From Orthonyx spaldingii (Eukaryota; Chordata; Aves; Passeriformes; Orthonychidae), in the NCBI GenBank assembly GCA_013397795.1, contig VZTJ01001765.1:1281536-1345535 (forward strand): a stretch of DNA of 64,000 nucleotides. The letters run 5' to 3'. The position numbers were made by a program, and so were the translations under genes. Positions 1 through 11,400 of the stretch are shown piece after piece. The notes under the pieces were generated by a model. It worked only from the letters and a program-made list of their open reading frames with translations. It did no database searches and was not told where the DNA came from. Within the stretch, counting starts at the first letter, position 1. The number at the start of each line of letters is the position of its first letter.

Positions 1-1880
1 AAATTTTAAATTCTGCCTACCTGAAAGATGATTAGGTGTCTAGTTTCTCATTTTTTGGCAAAGAAATATGCCAATTACTATGCCATTTTCCTGCTTATTC
101 ATTTTGTTTTCAAAACAGAAGCCAGTGTTGCTTCTGATGCTTGCACTATTGAGTAAAATTGCTGGAAGGTTGCATTCTCCTGCATTTTGGGACAGGCAGA
201 CAATGTAAAACAAGCCATTTTGGGGAAGGCAAATTATATGTTCGGATTTTGTCTGTGAGATTAAGGGCATGGTTCAGGAATTGTCAAAGGTGTGAATGGT
301 AGTTAGGATGCTGAGAGTGAAATGAAAGATGATCAATTGTTGGTAAAGCTATTGAAAACTTCCTCTAGGACATTCATTCTCTTTTAGAGGGAGATGCTGC
401 TTCTCAACCAACTTCTGGAATAAATGACAGCGACTTACAGGTGATCACAGAATGAGTCAGGCTGGAATGGACCACAGTGGGTCATCTGGTCCAACCTCCC
501 TGCTTGAGCAGGGTCATCCTAGAGCACATTGCACAGGATTGTATCCAGATGGTTACTGAGTAGCTCCAGTGAGGGAGACTCCACAGCCTCTCTGGACAGC
601 CTGTTCCAGTGCTCACAGAAAAGAAGTCCTTCCTCATGTTTTGGTGTAACTCCCTGTGCATCAGTTTCTGCCCATTGCCTCTTGTCCTGTTGCTTGGCAC
701 CACCAAGAAGGGCCTCTTGACACCCTCTCTTCAGATACTTACAGACAGTGATCAGGTCCCCTCTCAGTCATCTCTTGTACAGGCTGAACAGGCCCAGCTC
801 CCCAGCCTTTTGTCAAAAGACGGACTCTTCGGAACCTTGACTGACTTAGTAGCTCTGTAATTTTCAGGATCAAATTTCATCTCCTTCACATAATAATTCA
901 GCATGTTTTTTTTTTTTTCCTAATAGAACTCCTGAATCAGTTATTTATCCTTAAATTGCGGTCTAAGAAGCAACATCTTATCTTTCTCTTACTCTATACC
1001 TTTGGCCATCATCTTGCAACCCTAATGTTTCATGTTTCCTCTGTCACAGATCTTATTGATCTTTTTGAGTTACTGGAATTTTTGTATGTTTTTTTTTTAG
1101 CAAATAAACTTGTAGGTCTGTCTTTTGCAACACAGCATGGTGCTGCAATAAAAATATTGCGTTTCAAGCAAAATGATAATCCAGTATTCCTTATAGTAAG
1201 AGAAAGTTTCTGCTGCCTTGAAGGAATGTGGTAGGTTAGAAGATCCTGTAATTAAGGTTATGTATTTAATTTAATTAGTCCTATTTAAGAGTTTCTTTTA
1301 ATTCAGTGCCATTTGCATATGAATTGGAGTTCAGTGCCTTTGTTTGATGATGTGCTGAAGGAGGGACTAGTTCAAGGAAGAGAGAGAATATAGCTACCAG
1401 ACAACAGGAAATCTTTATTTGGCTTGTACAAAGTGATTTATCATTCAAAGATATTTGTAATCCATTTTTAGAAATATTTGCATGTTGGTAAGGGAAAGTC
1501 TATCTACAGAACTGTCAAAGCTGTTCATAAGAAATTCACTCTGTGAATACTGTGTTTATTCCTAGTATGATGTCCAAATTGGGATTTTGAATGAAAATCT
1601 TGCATGTTGACAAGGTGGCACCTAATACCTGATCATTCAGTTTTGTATTTGTTGCCCTTGTTAGTACTGTTTTGCAATAAGCAATTAAAAGTCCTATAGA
1701 AGTTTGGGATAAATAAGTTTAATATTGTGAATACAAGCATCATTAATGTTAAATATTAAATGAAATTTTGTTGAAGAGGTGAGATTTATTTATTGAATTT
1801 ACTTCTTTTGGGTTGGGAACTTCAGACTAAACTTGTTACTCTTTCTTTAAATAAATATATTTTTTATTTCTTTTCTTCAG
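1..1880 (+). other. AVEN: AVEN intron, 3' part
   Basis: This is intron DNA upstream of the first visible AVEN exon. It holds a CR1 fragment (about 444-858). The rest is AT-rich and shows no exon, RNA gene or recognisable repeat. Confidence 0.75.
444..858 (-). mobile_element. CR1 LINE fragment, 3' end, minus orientation
   Basis: Read on the minus strand it matches the 3' part of bird CR1 elements. Typical phrases are seen: the GTTGGACCAGATGACC-like end with an ATTCTGTGAT terminus, and the segment about dominant small clusters (CCTCTCTGGACAGCCTGTTCC on the + strand region 589-609). It is truncated at the 5' end as usual. Small open frames inside it are not genes. Confidence 0.85.
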
Positions 1881-1951
1881 GAGATTCCTTTACACAGTTT
1901 CGATTTGCTGATGAAAAAGAATGGGATAAAGAAAGTATATGCCATAAGCAG
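1881..1951 (+). CDS. AVEN: AVEN internal exon (first in window)
   Basis: The exon is preceded by a pyrimidine tract ending TTCAG and followed by GTAAGA. It enters with two bases of a split glycine codon and encodes 23 further residues, DSFTQFRFADEKEW through CHKQ, ending on a codon boundary. The preceding exon must end in phase 1 and is not in the window. Confidence 0.93.
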
Positions 1952-4900
1952 GTAAGAGATTTATCATTCAAATGATTTTATGTAGATAATCACCTGGGAC
2001 ACAATATCTAGGCAGTTGTGCCTTCAGCAACAAATTCTTAATACAATAATAGCACTCTTTATTCTGTATATTTTTATCAACTTCTGTCTATCATGCTGGA
2101 GGCTCTTGTCCTTGGGTCCTATCCTTTTTTTCTACTGAAGACTAATCAAAGCAGCAGGCTAGGTTTTTAAGTAATATTGGGAGGAAGGAACAAGAAAGCC
2201 CTCCAGTGAAGAGAAAATAAGGGACTGTCTCTTTGCTTTACTGACATGGGAATTCAACCTTCCTTTTCCAGCTGTATTCAAGAGAAGAGTGTTTAATAGA
2301 ATGACTATAACAAAACCTGTAGGAGTATATTCATATGTTGGACTATGAAACATTCTAGTTCCTTCAAATTAACAGTTTGTATCCTCTGGTTGAAACTTCA
2401 TGCCCTAAATAATTAGGGCACCAACTAGATTATTTGTATATGAATTCTTCATGCTTGAACAAAAAGGAGCACAGCAATAGAAGTCTCCTGTTTTCTCTGT
2501 CAGGATACCTTAAAGTATCTCAGTCTCTGCAGCTGTCTTTCTCATGCAAATCACCCAAATTTTTGCAAAGTATATGCTTTTGTCTTCCAAGCTTTTCTTA
2601 AAATTGCTATGAAATTCTGCTTGAGTGTTTCTTGTACCATCCAGATGCATTCAAATTTTAAAGATTTGCTATTTATTTTCTAAAATATTACAATAATTAT
2701 TCCCTGGGAAGTGATATTTACAGGTACTTCAGAGCTGCAAAGTAAAATTAAAATGAGGAAATAAGCCCAAATGCAGCATTTGTTTAAACCACCACCTGTT
2801 TCTTCAGTGGAACATAGACTTTCAGTGACTATTTTTTCTTATCAGTTCTTCTGTTCGTAATGTGCAGGATGATGTCAGTATCCCAAATATTAATTTGCTC
2901 ATAATTTCCTCAGAGAGTTTTCACTATAGCATTTAGGTGATTAGAATACAATAATTAATTCCTGAATGGCTAAAGCCATTGTGAGCAGAGTGAAGCTGCA
3001 TGCTGTCACTATTACCCTTTCTTTGATTTCTTATTTTAATCCAGAATCCTGTCCCAGATGGTTTCATAGCATTGTCTAATTTTTCACGTTGTCTCTGGTT
3101 TTCAGCCTGGTATCTCCTTTGTTTCTGACCCGTCTTTCTTTTCCCTGAAAGCCAGATGCAAATCTTTCATCCTAGATACCATTTGCCAAATTCCTGGCCT
3201 TTGCCTCTTAGCTCACCTGTTTCTAGTTCTCTGCCTGTCTACGCATTATGTACAGGATTAGAGAATTTTAAAGTGAAGTGAATTGATTGTGAGGAAACAG
3301 AATAAAGCAGAAAAGACACAAAAATAGTTGCAGAATGATTAGATATTTCTCATTCCCTATCTTTTGTAGAAAGCAATGGCAAAGCATCAGTTTCAAATGT
3401 GGAATAGAAATGTCACGGAGACAAGAACAATAAAAAATTTCAGCTTATTAAGAATACTGTCTTTTGTTTTTACAACAAGTAGATTTGCATTTGCTCCATT
3501 GCATATTGATAAAATGCAATAAAAATGTTTCATAACATGGTCTTCAGTTGAAAAAGCAAACAGGTATTAGTCATTTGGATTTTTCAGTAAAAAATGGCAA
3601 TTCCAGCAACAAAGTGTGACTCCACTTTTTTTTTTTAACAAATAACTATATGTGCCATGAAGTGTTCATAATTTATTAAATACTGTTTTGATCCCTTTGC
3701 TTTTTATTAGAATACCACTTTTAAAGAAGTCTTTACTTAGATATCAAATTCTTCTGTTATGTTATTTCTCAAAATTCCCGTTTTCCTTTAATCTCAACCT
3801 TGCCTCCTCTTCCTTATCTCCACTTTTTTACTTTTATTTGCAGTGTTCTCATTCAGCAGCAGTAGCATATCTCGAGTGTCATTTAAGAAGTGTTTGTAAC
3901 TATATACTTTGTTGCTTTTGTAAGTATCAAAACTTTCGAAAAGATGGGGAAGTATAAAAAGGCCCCTGTTTAGGCATTAAATTTTGCTACACAGGAGCTA
4001 CACGACATGATTACTTAGAAGATAGTAGCAACTCATTAAAGACTGGCATTTCACACTGCGTGAAAGCGTCACAGTTCAAAAGATATTTCAGTTGGAAAAG
4101 CTTCTTATGCCGTTGTCAACTTCCTGAGCTATTTCCTACTTTGGAATTTCAGAGTATTGTCGAAGGAACATTCTATTCATTCTTGTTTTTTAACCTTAAG
4201 TCATTATTTGTGTTTTAGGTGCTTTTATGTTATTACTTAGCCAAAGTGCTTCATAAAAGTGTATTTTAAACTATTAATTTGTGTATTTCATTAGATTTCT
4301 TGAATGTGTGGGACAAGGGAATGTAATAAAATTATTGGGGTTTTCATTGGTGGATGTTTTTGTGTTTGGTTGGTTGTTTTGGGTTTTCTTCACAAGTGTA
4401 CTATGTGTTGAACTGTTTTTCAGTTCTCTGCACTTTCTGTTGACTGCCAGTCTTTGGTCCAGGCCCTTCAGGAATTGCCTCTACATCTGAGGTTGAATGT
4501 AGCTGCTGACCTTGTGCAGGTAATGCTGTGAAATTTCACAAGGAAATGCAAATATTTTAAGAGAACCAATGTATACACGAATGATTAGTCTTCAAACATA
4601 AGTAGAATGTATTATATAAGTAAATGCATTCGTTTAGACTGGCATGTCAAGCAGCATGCAATGCAAGATACCCCTCTACTGACACATTTTGTGTGCTTAT
4701 TTGGCCTTAATCAAAATGCTTGAATGTGCAGCATGTTAGATTTGAAACCAGGTATCAGAGTATTTGACATGGGATGATTGCACTGTTTTTGTGATTGCTC
4801 CTCTTGTTAGCAGTTGTTGAAAGCTTGCACCAAAATTTTCTAAGTGCTTTCACATTATTTCTGCTCATTATTTTAATTGTGATTTAATCTTCTGCATAGC

Positions 4901-7132
4901 TAATATCAACATACATGTTTTTTCCATGAATCATTAGGTAAAACTGTCAGTTTTACAGGTGAAGAAAACGTCATTTATTCTCCAGTGGTGGGAGGAGGGA
5001 GGTAGTAACAATATTAGTAAAGTGTTCCTTCAAACTGTGAAAAATAAAATACTAAAGTAAGGGGAAAAGAGTCAACAAGATCTTAAATATAAAAACAAAG
5101 TTCTTAAAAGGATCCATCTGTCTGAGGAAGGAGAAATACGGCCCTCACAGAAGGATTAAGACTAGCCCTGGGAGAAGGACTTGAGGTTGTTTGTGAATGA
5201 AAAGCTCAACATGACCCAGCAATGTGTGCCATGTTTCAAAGGAAACCTGACCAGCAGGTTGAGGGAGGTGATCCTCACTGTCTGCTCTGCCCTTGTGAGA
5301 GCCCACCTGGAGTGCTTCATCCAGCTCTGGTGTCCCCTGCGCAACAAAGACATGGACCTGTTGGAGTGAGTGCAGAGGAGGGCCACCAAGTTGATCAGAG
5401 AACTGAAGACAAGCTGAGAGTTGGGGCTTTTCAGCCTGGAGAATAGAAGGCTCCAGGGAGACCTTACAGCACCTTCCAGTACCTTAAACAGTCCTACAGA
5501 GCAGAGCTGGAGAGGGACTTTTTGGAAGGGCAAGTATAGATAGGACAAAGGAAATGGCTTTAAACTGAAGGAGGGTTGGTTTAGATTAGATTTCAGGAAG
5601 AAGTTCTTTAAGAGTGGTGAGGCACTGGAACAGCTTTCCTAGAGAAGCTATGGACTCCCCATCCCTGGAAGTGTTCAAGGCCAGGTTGGATGAGGCTTTG
5701 ATCAGTCTGGATTAGTGGAAGGTTCCCTGCCCATGGCCAGTGGCTTGGAACTAGGTGATAAGATCCCTTCCAAACCAAACCATTCTATGATTCTGTCAGT
5801 ATCAGTGTTAGCATAGAATCTCATCTTTTGTAATAAGGTATAAAACGAGCTTGTGTTTTGCATTTTATTTTGTAAAATTATCATGATAGCTTTAGTTTGC
5901 TTTTACTTCTGAATTCGATTCTGCTCAAATTTGCCGTACCTTCTTAAGTAATCAAATATAGCAAGTATGAATTATAATTCAAATTAGACAGAATAGTAAT
6001 AATAGATAATCATTATAAGGACTCAAGTCATTTCTTGTGCTCTTAGGCATCAACACCTCTAGAGATCCCACAGATGAAATCTAAAATTTTTGAAGATGGG
6101 AAGAAGAGAGAGCAGCTGTTTCGACAGTCTCTGGCTCAAAATGAAACTGGGTTGGTCTCCCATCCTGTTGGTAATTCTGTTGCTCCATCAGAATCTGGAA
6201 GTAAAAATGGCTCTAGGGCAAATGCAAGAGAATCATTTCAGAGAGTCCATCCACTATCAAATCAGGACACTGACCATTTGGATGAAGAACTAGATCTTCT
6301 CCTGAATCTAGAGGCTCCCATTAATACAGAAAATAGGCCTGTGTCAGGTACATTATCCTGCAGCATATCAACTGAGAAAGATTTGAAAATGGATTGTAAA
6401 GAAAATGGTAAGTTTTCTCCCCAGCATGCCCTTATTTAATTTCCATTGCTCTCTGTTTTGGTGATATTTTTGAATTTTTGATTAGCCAATCAACAGTACT
6501 GCTATCATCATCTCTGTCACACTGCATTTGATTTATCTGGGGCTGTGTTCTGACCCCTTTATTCATTTTCAGTTTTACTTCCTCACTAAACTGAAGTTTC
6601 ACCATTGTCAGTTCACTTTGAACATTAAGCGAAATTCTTCTGCAAAACAGCATATGGCTTATGATTTAGCAAAAATTTGAAAAAAAAGTGTAGTGCTAGG
6701 GAACCTTATTGCAGGGAAGAGAAAGTATTTGTGTAACTTCATCAGCCCTTAGTTCACTGTGCTAATAGTGTACAGAAGAATTGACAGCTATTTCTGATGG
6801 CTTCTCCTAAATGCTACTTTCAAACTTTACTAGCATTGATTTTACAAAATTAAGTTTAATGTGGAAACTATTTTTGGAATATGACTCACTGTTCTTCAAG
6901 GAGGAGATTGTGTTTAAATACAGTCAGTTGTGCTTTAAAAGCAAAATGATGCAGAACAAAGTTAGTATGGAATTGTTTCCAGATTTTCAGTCTTGTTATT
7001 TTCACTTTTCTAGAGCCCTTGAAAGTAGATATGCCTGAAGAGAAGAGCACATCATCACAGCAACAGCAAAGTACATCCAAAGATGTTACTGAAGAAGAGC
7101 TTGAAGATTGGCTGGACAGCATGATTGCCTGA
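1881..7132 (+). CDS. AVEN: AVEN, apoptosis and caspase activation inhibitor (3' part, four exons; 5' exons outside window)
   Basis: The coding segments are 1881-1951, 4424-4519, 6047-6407 and 7014-7132, all with AG/GT borders and compatible phases. They give about 214 C-terminal residues. AVEN is known to bind BCL-XL and APAF1, to restrain caspase-9 activation, and to promote ATM signalling. Seen here are the conserved early motif GDSFTQFRFADEKEWD, the leucine-rich helix LVQALQELPLHLRLNVAADL, the acidic motif DHLDEELDLLLNLEAPI and the terminal acidic tryptophan motif VTEEELEDWLDSMIA, all hallmarks of the family. The variable middle is Ser/Asn-rich, as in other AVEN proteins. The glycine/arginine-rich N-terminus lies left of the window. 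The RYR3 neighbour on the opposite strand supports the call, because AVEN and RYR3 are adjacent and convergent in mammals too. Confidence 0.94.
1952..4423 (+). other. AVEN: AVEN intron without recognised content
   Basis: AT-rich intron sequence between the first and second visible AVEN exons. I see no exon, RNA gene or identifiable transposon. Confidence 0.6.
4424..4519 (+). CDS. AVEN: AVEN internal exon, leucine-rich helix
   Basis: The acceptor is TTTTTCAG and the donor GTAATG. The exon is 96 nt, phase 0 at both ends, and encodes 32 residues beginning FSALSVDCQSLVQALQELP. The amphipathic leucine-rich stretch is the best conserved central part of AVEN. Skipping it would keep the frame. Confidence 0.92.
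5160..5797 (+). mobile_element. CR1 LINE fragment, plus orientation, 3' end intact
   Basis: The sequence runs from the CR1 segment GGACTTGAGGTTGTTTGTGA to the classic 3' end with GGAACTAGGTGATAAGATCC-type text and CCATTCTATGATTCTG. It is 5'-truncated and lies in the AVEN intron between exons 4424-4519 and 6047-6407. Open frames here are remnants of the reverse transcriptase end or chance. Confidence 0.88.
6047..6407 (+). CDS. AVEN: AVEN large internal exon, low-complexity region plus acidic motif
   Basis: The acceptor is CTCTTAG and the donor GTAAGT. The exon is 361 nt: 120 codons plus one base. It opens ASTPLEIPQMKSK, continues through a polar Ser/Asn-rich region, and carries the conserved DHLDEELDLLLNLEAPI motif. 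It matches the family in order and phase, though the middle is poorly conserved between species. Confidence 0.93.
7014..7132 (+). CDS. AVEN: AVEN terminal coding exon
   Basis: The acceptor is CTTTTCTAG. The exon completes a split glutamate codon, then encodes PLKVDMPEEKSTSS, a short Gln/Ser run and VTEEELEDWLDSMIA before TGA at 7130-7132. The acidic tryptophan-containing C-terminus is the strongest single identifier of AVEN in the window. Confidence 0.95.
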
Positions 7133-7465
7133 AGCTCAAATTTCCTTATATGAATAACTGAATATAGCAAACATTACATAGAAAGTTGAATCTTTCTTTA
7201 TATCCTTGTTGTTTCCTTTCTCTGTATGCCAAATGCCTGTTTTTCTTTGCTGGCACTTAAAATTTTGTGCAACCAAAATTAATTTAGATGAGATTGAAAA
7301 TTGTTGAAGACTAATGATATTATTAGAAAGGTCTAAAATTTGTGATGAAATTAGAGTTTTCTTTGCTGAAGAAGCTGGCTACAGTGCACAAAGAGCACTG
7401 TACTTGTACTTTCAGCTTGTACTTGCTCAATGTAGTCCTTAAAATAAAGCTGTGGATGAACAATG
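7133..7465 (+). other. AVEN: AVEN 3' untranslated region
   Basis: This is AT-rich non-coding sequence from the AVEN stop codon to just beyond the AATAAA at 7443-7448. The cleavage site is estimated at 15-20 bases past that signal; the exact end cannot be seen. Confidence 0.7.
7443..7448 (+). promoter_or_regulatory. AVEN: AVEN poly(A) signal AATAAA
   Basis: A canonical AATAAA lies about 310 bases after the AVEN stop codon. It is followed by a GT-rich stretch (GTGTTTTTAG) that could be the downstream element. Confidence 0.75.
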
Positions 7466-7539
7466 AATACATGTGTTTTTAGTCACCACTGTCACAAAAT
7501 TTCATATTGCAGAAAAATGGGAAAGATGACAGCAAAAGT

Positions 7540-8386
7540 AATGTTTGGTTTATAATACTTTATTGCAGTGGGCACTTTTTATTAGAAGAAAAAAAAAAAA
7601 AAGCATAATCCTAGCAACTTCTACGTGCAGGTGACCGTAGAGCATTGTTTTATTTTGGCCTAAGATTTAAATTGTGTTCATTTTCATACAGTGTATGTCT
7701 TTTAACAGCAGCATCTAATAAGCTGTTACTGAAGGTAGTATATAAACAAACTTCAAGTGCAATTTGATACAGAAAGACAGAAAGCAATACAGTTAATGGG
7801 TCTGTTCATCTAGAACACTAACAAATAAAAAGTTTGCATAGCTATGTCTACAGAGGTTTTAAGGCACTTAAATGTTTCAAGGTTGGCAAAGTGTTTGAAA
7901 ATGATTTCTTTTTAACTGCTTAAAGCTTTTCAAACTGTATCTTAATACATTCACTAGCAAATACTGTGGGGAAAAACTGGACAGCAGTTAGTTGAACTAT
8001 TTTTTCTGAGGTACGGCCTCTGATGTTCAAGTTCTTCAATGTCAGAAGTGCAATTAAGATGCCTTTTAGCCCTTTCAACTGTACTGCCAAACACCAGGTT
8101 AATGATGTGTTTAAAAAGTTGTTATAATTTTAGGCCATGTTTGAACTAGAAGGCTTAAGTTAATCTGGCATATTTTTTTCTAATTAAAATTCCAACTAAA
8201 GACCTGTTTCATATGTGGTAGGTACAAAAAGCCTATGAAATAGTGTCAAATTTTGTGTGTCTTGAACTTTAAAGACATTTAAAGCAAATACAAGCTGTGA
8301 AATTACACCATGAAAAGAACAGAATTTTTTTTTTTTTTGTATACTGAATCGTAGCAGTTCATGAATGAATAATTTCTTTTCTGATA
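7540..8386 (-). other. RYR3: RYR3 3' untranslated region
   Basis: This is non-coding AT-rich sequence between the RYR3 stop codon and the cluster of minus-strand poly(A) signals. The end is inferred from those signals. No open frame or repeat is recognised in it. Confidence 0.6.
7559..7654 (-). promoter_or_regulatory. RYR3: RYR3 candidate poly(A) signals (three AATAAA on the minus strand)
   Basis: TTTATT occurs on the + strand at 7649-7654, 7578-7583 and 7559-7564, which reads AATAAA on the RYR3 strand. They lie about 730-830 bases after the RYR3 stop codon. Which one is used cannot be told from sequence alone. Confidence 0.6.
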
Positions 8387-8482
8387 TTAGCCAAGTTGAT
8401 CCTCATACTGTTTTCGGAAGCAGTCCCCTGCTGGGAAGAAATCCCAGCATCTTTCTTGGTACATCTTCCACACAAATGATTC
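8387..8482 (-). CDS. RYR3: RYR3 terminal coding exon w41
   Basis: The acceptor is ATTTTCAG. The exon encodes ESFVWKMYQERCWDFFPAGD then CFRKQYEDQLG and TAA at 8387-8389. The ending QYEDQLG is the RYR3 form of the conserved C-terminus, which forms part of the tetramer interface. Confidence 0.98.
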   Translation of the reverse strand, partial: ESFVWKMYQERCWDFFPAGDCFRKQYEDQLG

Positions 8483-11400
8483 CTGAAAATGAGAAAGAGT
8501 ATTTATTTTAACTGTCACTGTGCAGTTAGTGCTGTAGATAAACTTTTAACAATAACCACATACTGTGCCTGCTACTATGGAGTAGAATTGTGAAGACACT
8601 GGAACTCAAAAGATTTTAACTCAATAATGTTTATAAAAGTTTTATACTTCTCTTGATTCTGTACTACTGACATTTAAGCTCTGTGAGTAAAATATCTAAG
8701 TATAAATTAATCTACTTAGAGCAAACCTGTTCATAAATCTGTATACACACAGATGTGTTTTGCTTTGAATGGAAAACAAAGGTACTTTTGTGGCATTTGC
8801 CTAAGAGCTTCTTATTAGAGATATCTTTAAATTCTAGTTATTTTCTTATTTATTTACCTTTGGGGCTTAACAATGCTAAACATATGGGCACCCAAATACC
8901 TATCTATCTACACACATATATATAAAGATTTTCACTATAAATATAGTAGCTTCACTGCTTAAGCCTTTTGGGAATAAACTACACCTGGTGCATTTGGGAT
9001 TTTCTTTTCAGACATAAGGTGACAGCAAGAGTCTTACTAACTGACTTGTGACAGAGTTGACTGCTGGGTGAAATAGCACAGTGCAGCATCCCCCCCTCCC
9101 TTTTGTTTTAACCCTTCTTTTCTTTCACTGGCAGTAGACTCTTGGGGAGAGTGGCGTCATCCCCACTTCACAGTGGTACGTCAGTTCCACCTGCTGGTAC
9201 ACAGCTACAAGGCTTGAGAAGAGAAAAATGTTGCAAGATAAACTTAAGAAAAAGCATTAAGTTTTATTTTCTACTCACCTGGCCAGTATGCTCAGTTTCA
9301 TCCTTGTTAATTAGATACATTAAGAAGAACCTGAAACAAGCCCATGAAGTGCGTATTAATGCAGGAAATGTAACATCTTTGTCTGACCTTTTCTCCTCTG
9401 GGGTATGTGAGGAGAATTATGCCAATCAGCAAAGCAATGACACTGCCAGGCACCTAAAGTGCTTATTTTAAGGGAGAAAATTCTGTCCTGAAGCATGTCT
9501 CCTGTGGAAGTGCTAACAGATAAAAAATCTGTGCAAGTAGAAAAATGCAGTTTAGCATTTCCTTCATTTCAGTGTGAGGAGCAATACCTGAATTAGACAT
9601 ATGCCAAATTGTGTGCTCATATGCTCCAACATCTCACCTTGGAAGAAGTTACTATGGCTACTGCATGAGAAGTAGAAGTGTGGTAAATACTGAGCTGCAC
9701 CAGGAATTCTGAGCACTCCTACTATACAGCTCGTAGGCTGAGCCTATCCTTCCCCAACACCTGTGCTCAGTCACATATTGAGAGCTTGAACTAATTAGGA
9801 AGACTGTAGATAACCACCTGTGGTCTGCTTACAGGTAATTCTGCTCATGGTTGGACACTCTTGATGCAGTGCATTTGGAATTAGGCTTAGTATGTGCTTT
9901 CACTGTGAAGGAAGGAAAGTACACTGATTTTAACAGTTGTCTAATGAAAGGGTAACCTGGGTAAAAAGATTGTTTATATATTCTAATATGAAGGAAATGG
10001 CCATTTTCAATTTATGATGAATTAGAGGTCCCCATGTACCAACTAAACAGTTGAATATAGTAAGAAAAGCTTGTATGTTGTAGACTGGTAAAACTATGTG
10101 TATTAATGGGAATTTGCATCACATTAGGCTTTTTTTTTTATTTTAAGTTTAAAAAATTTCAGATGCAGTATTCCAGCATAGTAGCCAGACTGCTATAAGA
10201 TTTCACCAGCTTCTCCTTTTTTTGTCAAGGCACAATGCTCATAATTAATTATCTTTGTTGTATTAGTAACTAATGCAACAAGAAAAACTTTTTAAATATC
10301 CTCTTAGGTCTGCTCTATATTTACTAATGAAAGTGGAAGAGCACTGTCTGGGGAGTCTGGGGTGTAGTCTAAACATATACAGCTCCTGAGTGCTTCAAGG
10401 TTTCAAAAAGCTCCACTGTCACTAAAGAACTATAGGATCAGAGTTGTTAATTATTTTTTGGAGCTTATCTTTCAAGAACTTTCTACAAATGCCTTTATTT
10501 GCTTTGTTTTGGTTTGGGTTTTCTTTTTTGTCAAATTGAAGTCAATTTTCTATGGTCTCATCAGCATTACCAAACACCCAGAAGTCACAATCAAAACTTC
10601 CAAACTAAAGCAACTTATTAAACTGTCCTCTGTCCTTCCCCATATCTGGCTTTCCTTCCAGCAGAATAAGGAGTTGATGTGTCTTCTGGTCTCATTCTGC
10701 TAAGGTACCTTATGTGTAAGGTGAACACTTTAAAGATAACCAGCAGTGTGGAATAGGGAAGCAGAGACTAGAAGGGAGAGGAGATATTCCTCAGTTTTAC
10801 AGAATTGGGTCTTGGGATTTTCAGCAATGTGTGCACCTAAATTACACTACATCTGAAAGGTCTATTTATCACACTTCCAATTGTAAAATGTACTTACAGA
10901 TAGTTTGCCAAGTTATGTTCTTGCAAAGTATGTGTTTCAAAGCCATGTGGGGTTGTGTCAAAGTAGTCATTGCCGATTCCACAAATAAAGCATTTGGTCT
11001 GAAAGCAAAAGTTATGGTTACAGATGAATTTTAACTCAAAGACACTAATTGGTGACAATCTAGATGAACAAGAGCAATGAAAAACGTATTGTGCTTCCTA
11101 CCTCCATGTCTTCCCTCACTTGTTCTTGCTGGTCTCTTAATTCACCAAAAGCATCAATAATCAAACCTATTTAAAATAGAAAAGTAGCAACACTTCAGTA
11201 CTGAGCAATATTCATATTGCAGGTAATGTCAGTCAAGCATCCTCCACTGTCTAGAATTTAGTGTACTTATACATACAGGCACAATCTTGAGAGTGGAAAA
11301 ACTTTTTTGTGCTTTGCTGTAGTCCATTTAACCTTACATAAGCTAATCTCTTTTGTTCCCATGAATGAAATTAATTTTCACTCTCTTTCTCATGAAACTC

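Noticed and set aside
5162..5548. 128-codon open frame on the minus strand
   Set aside because: It lies wholly in the plus-oriented CR1 fragment, antisense to its coding end.
9142..9471. 109-codon open frame on the + strand
   Set aside because: It overlaps RYR3 exon w40 in antisense and shows no domain.
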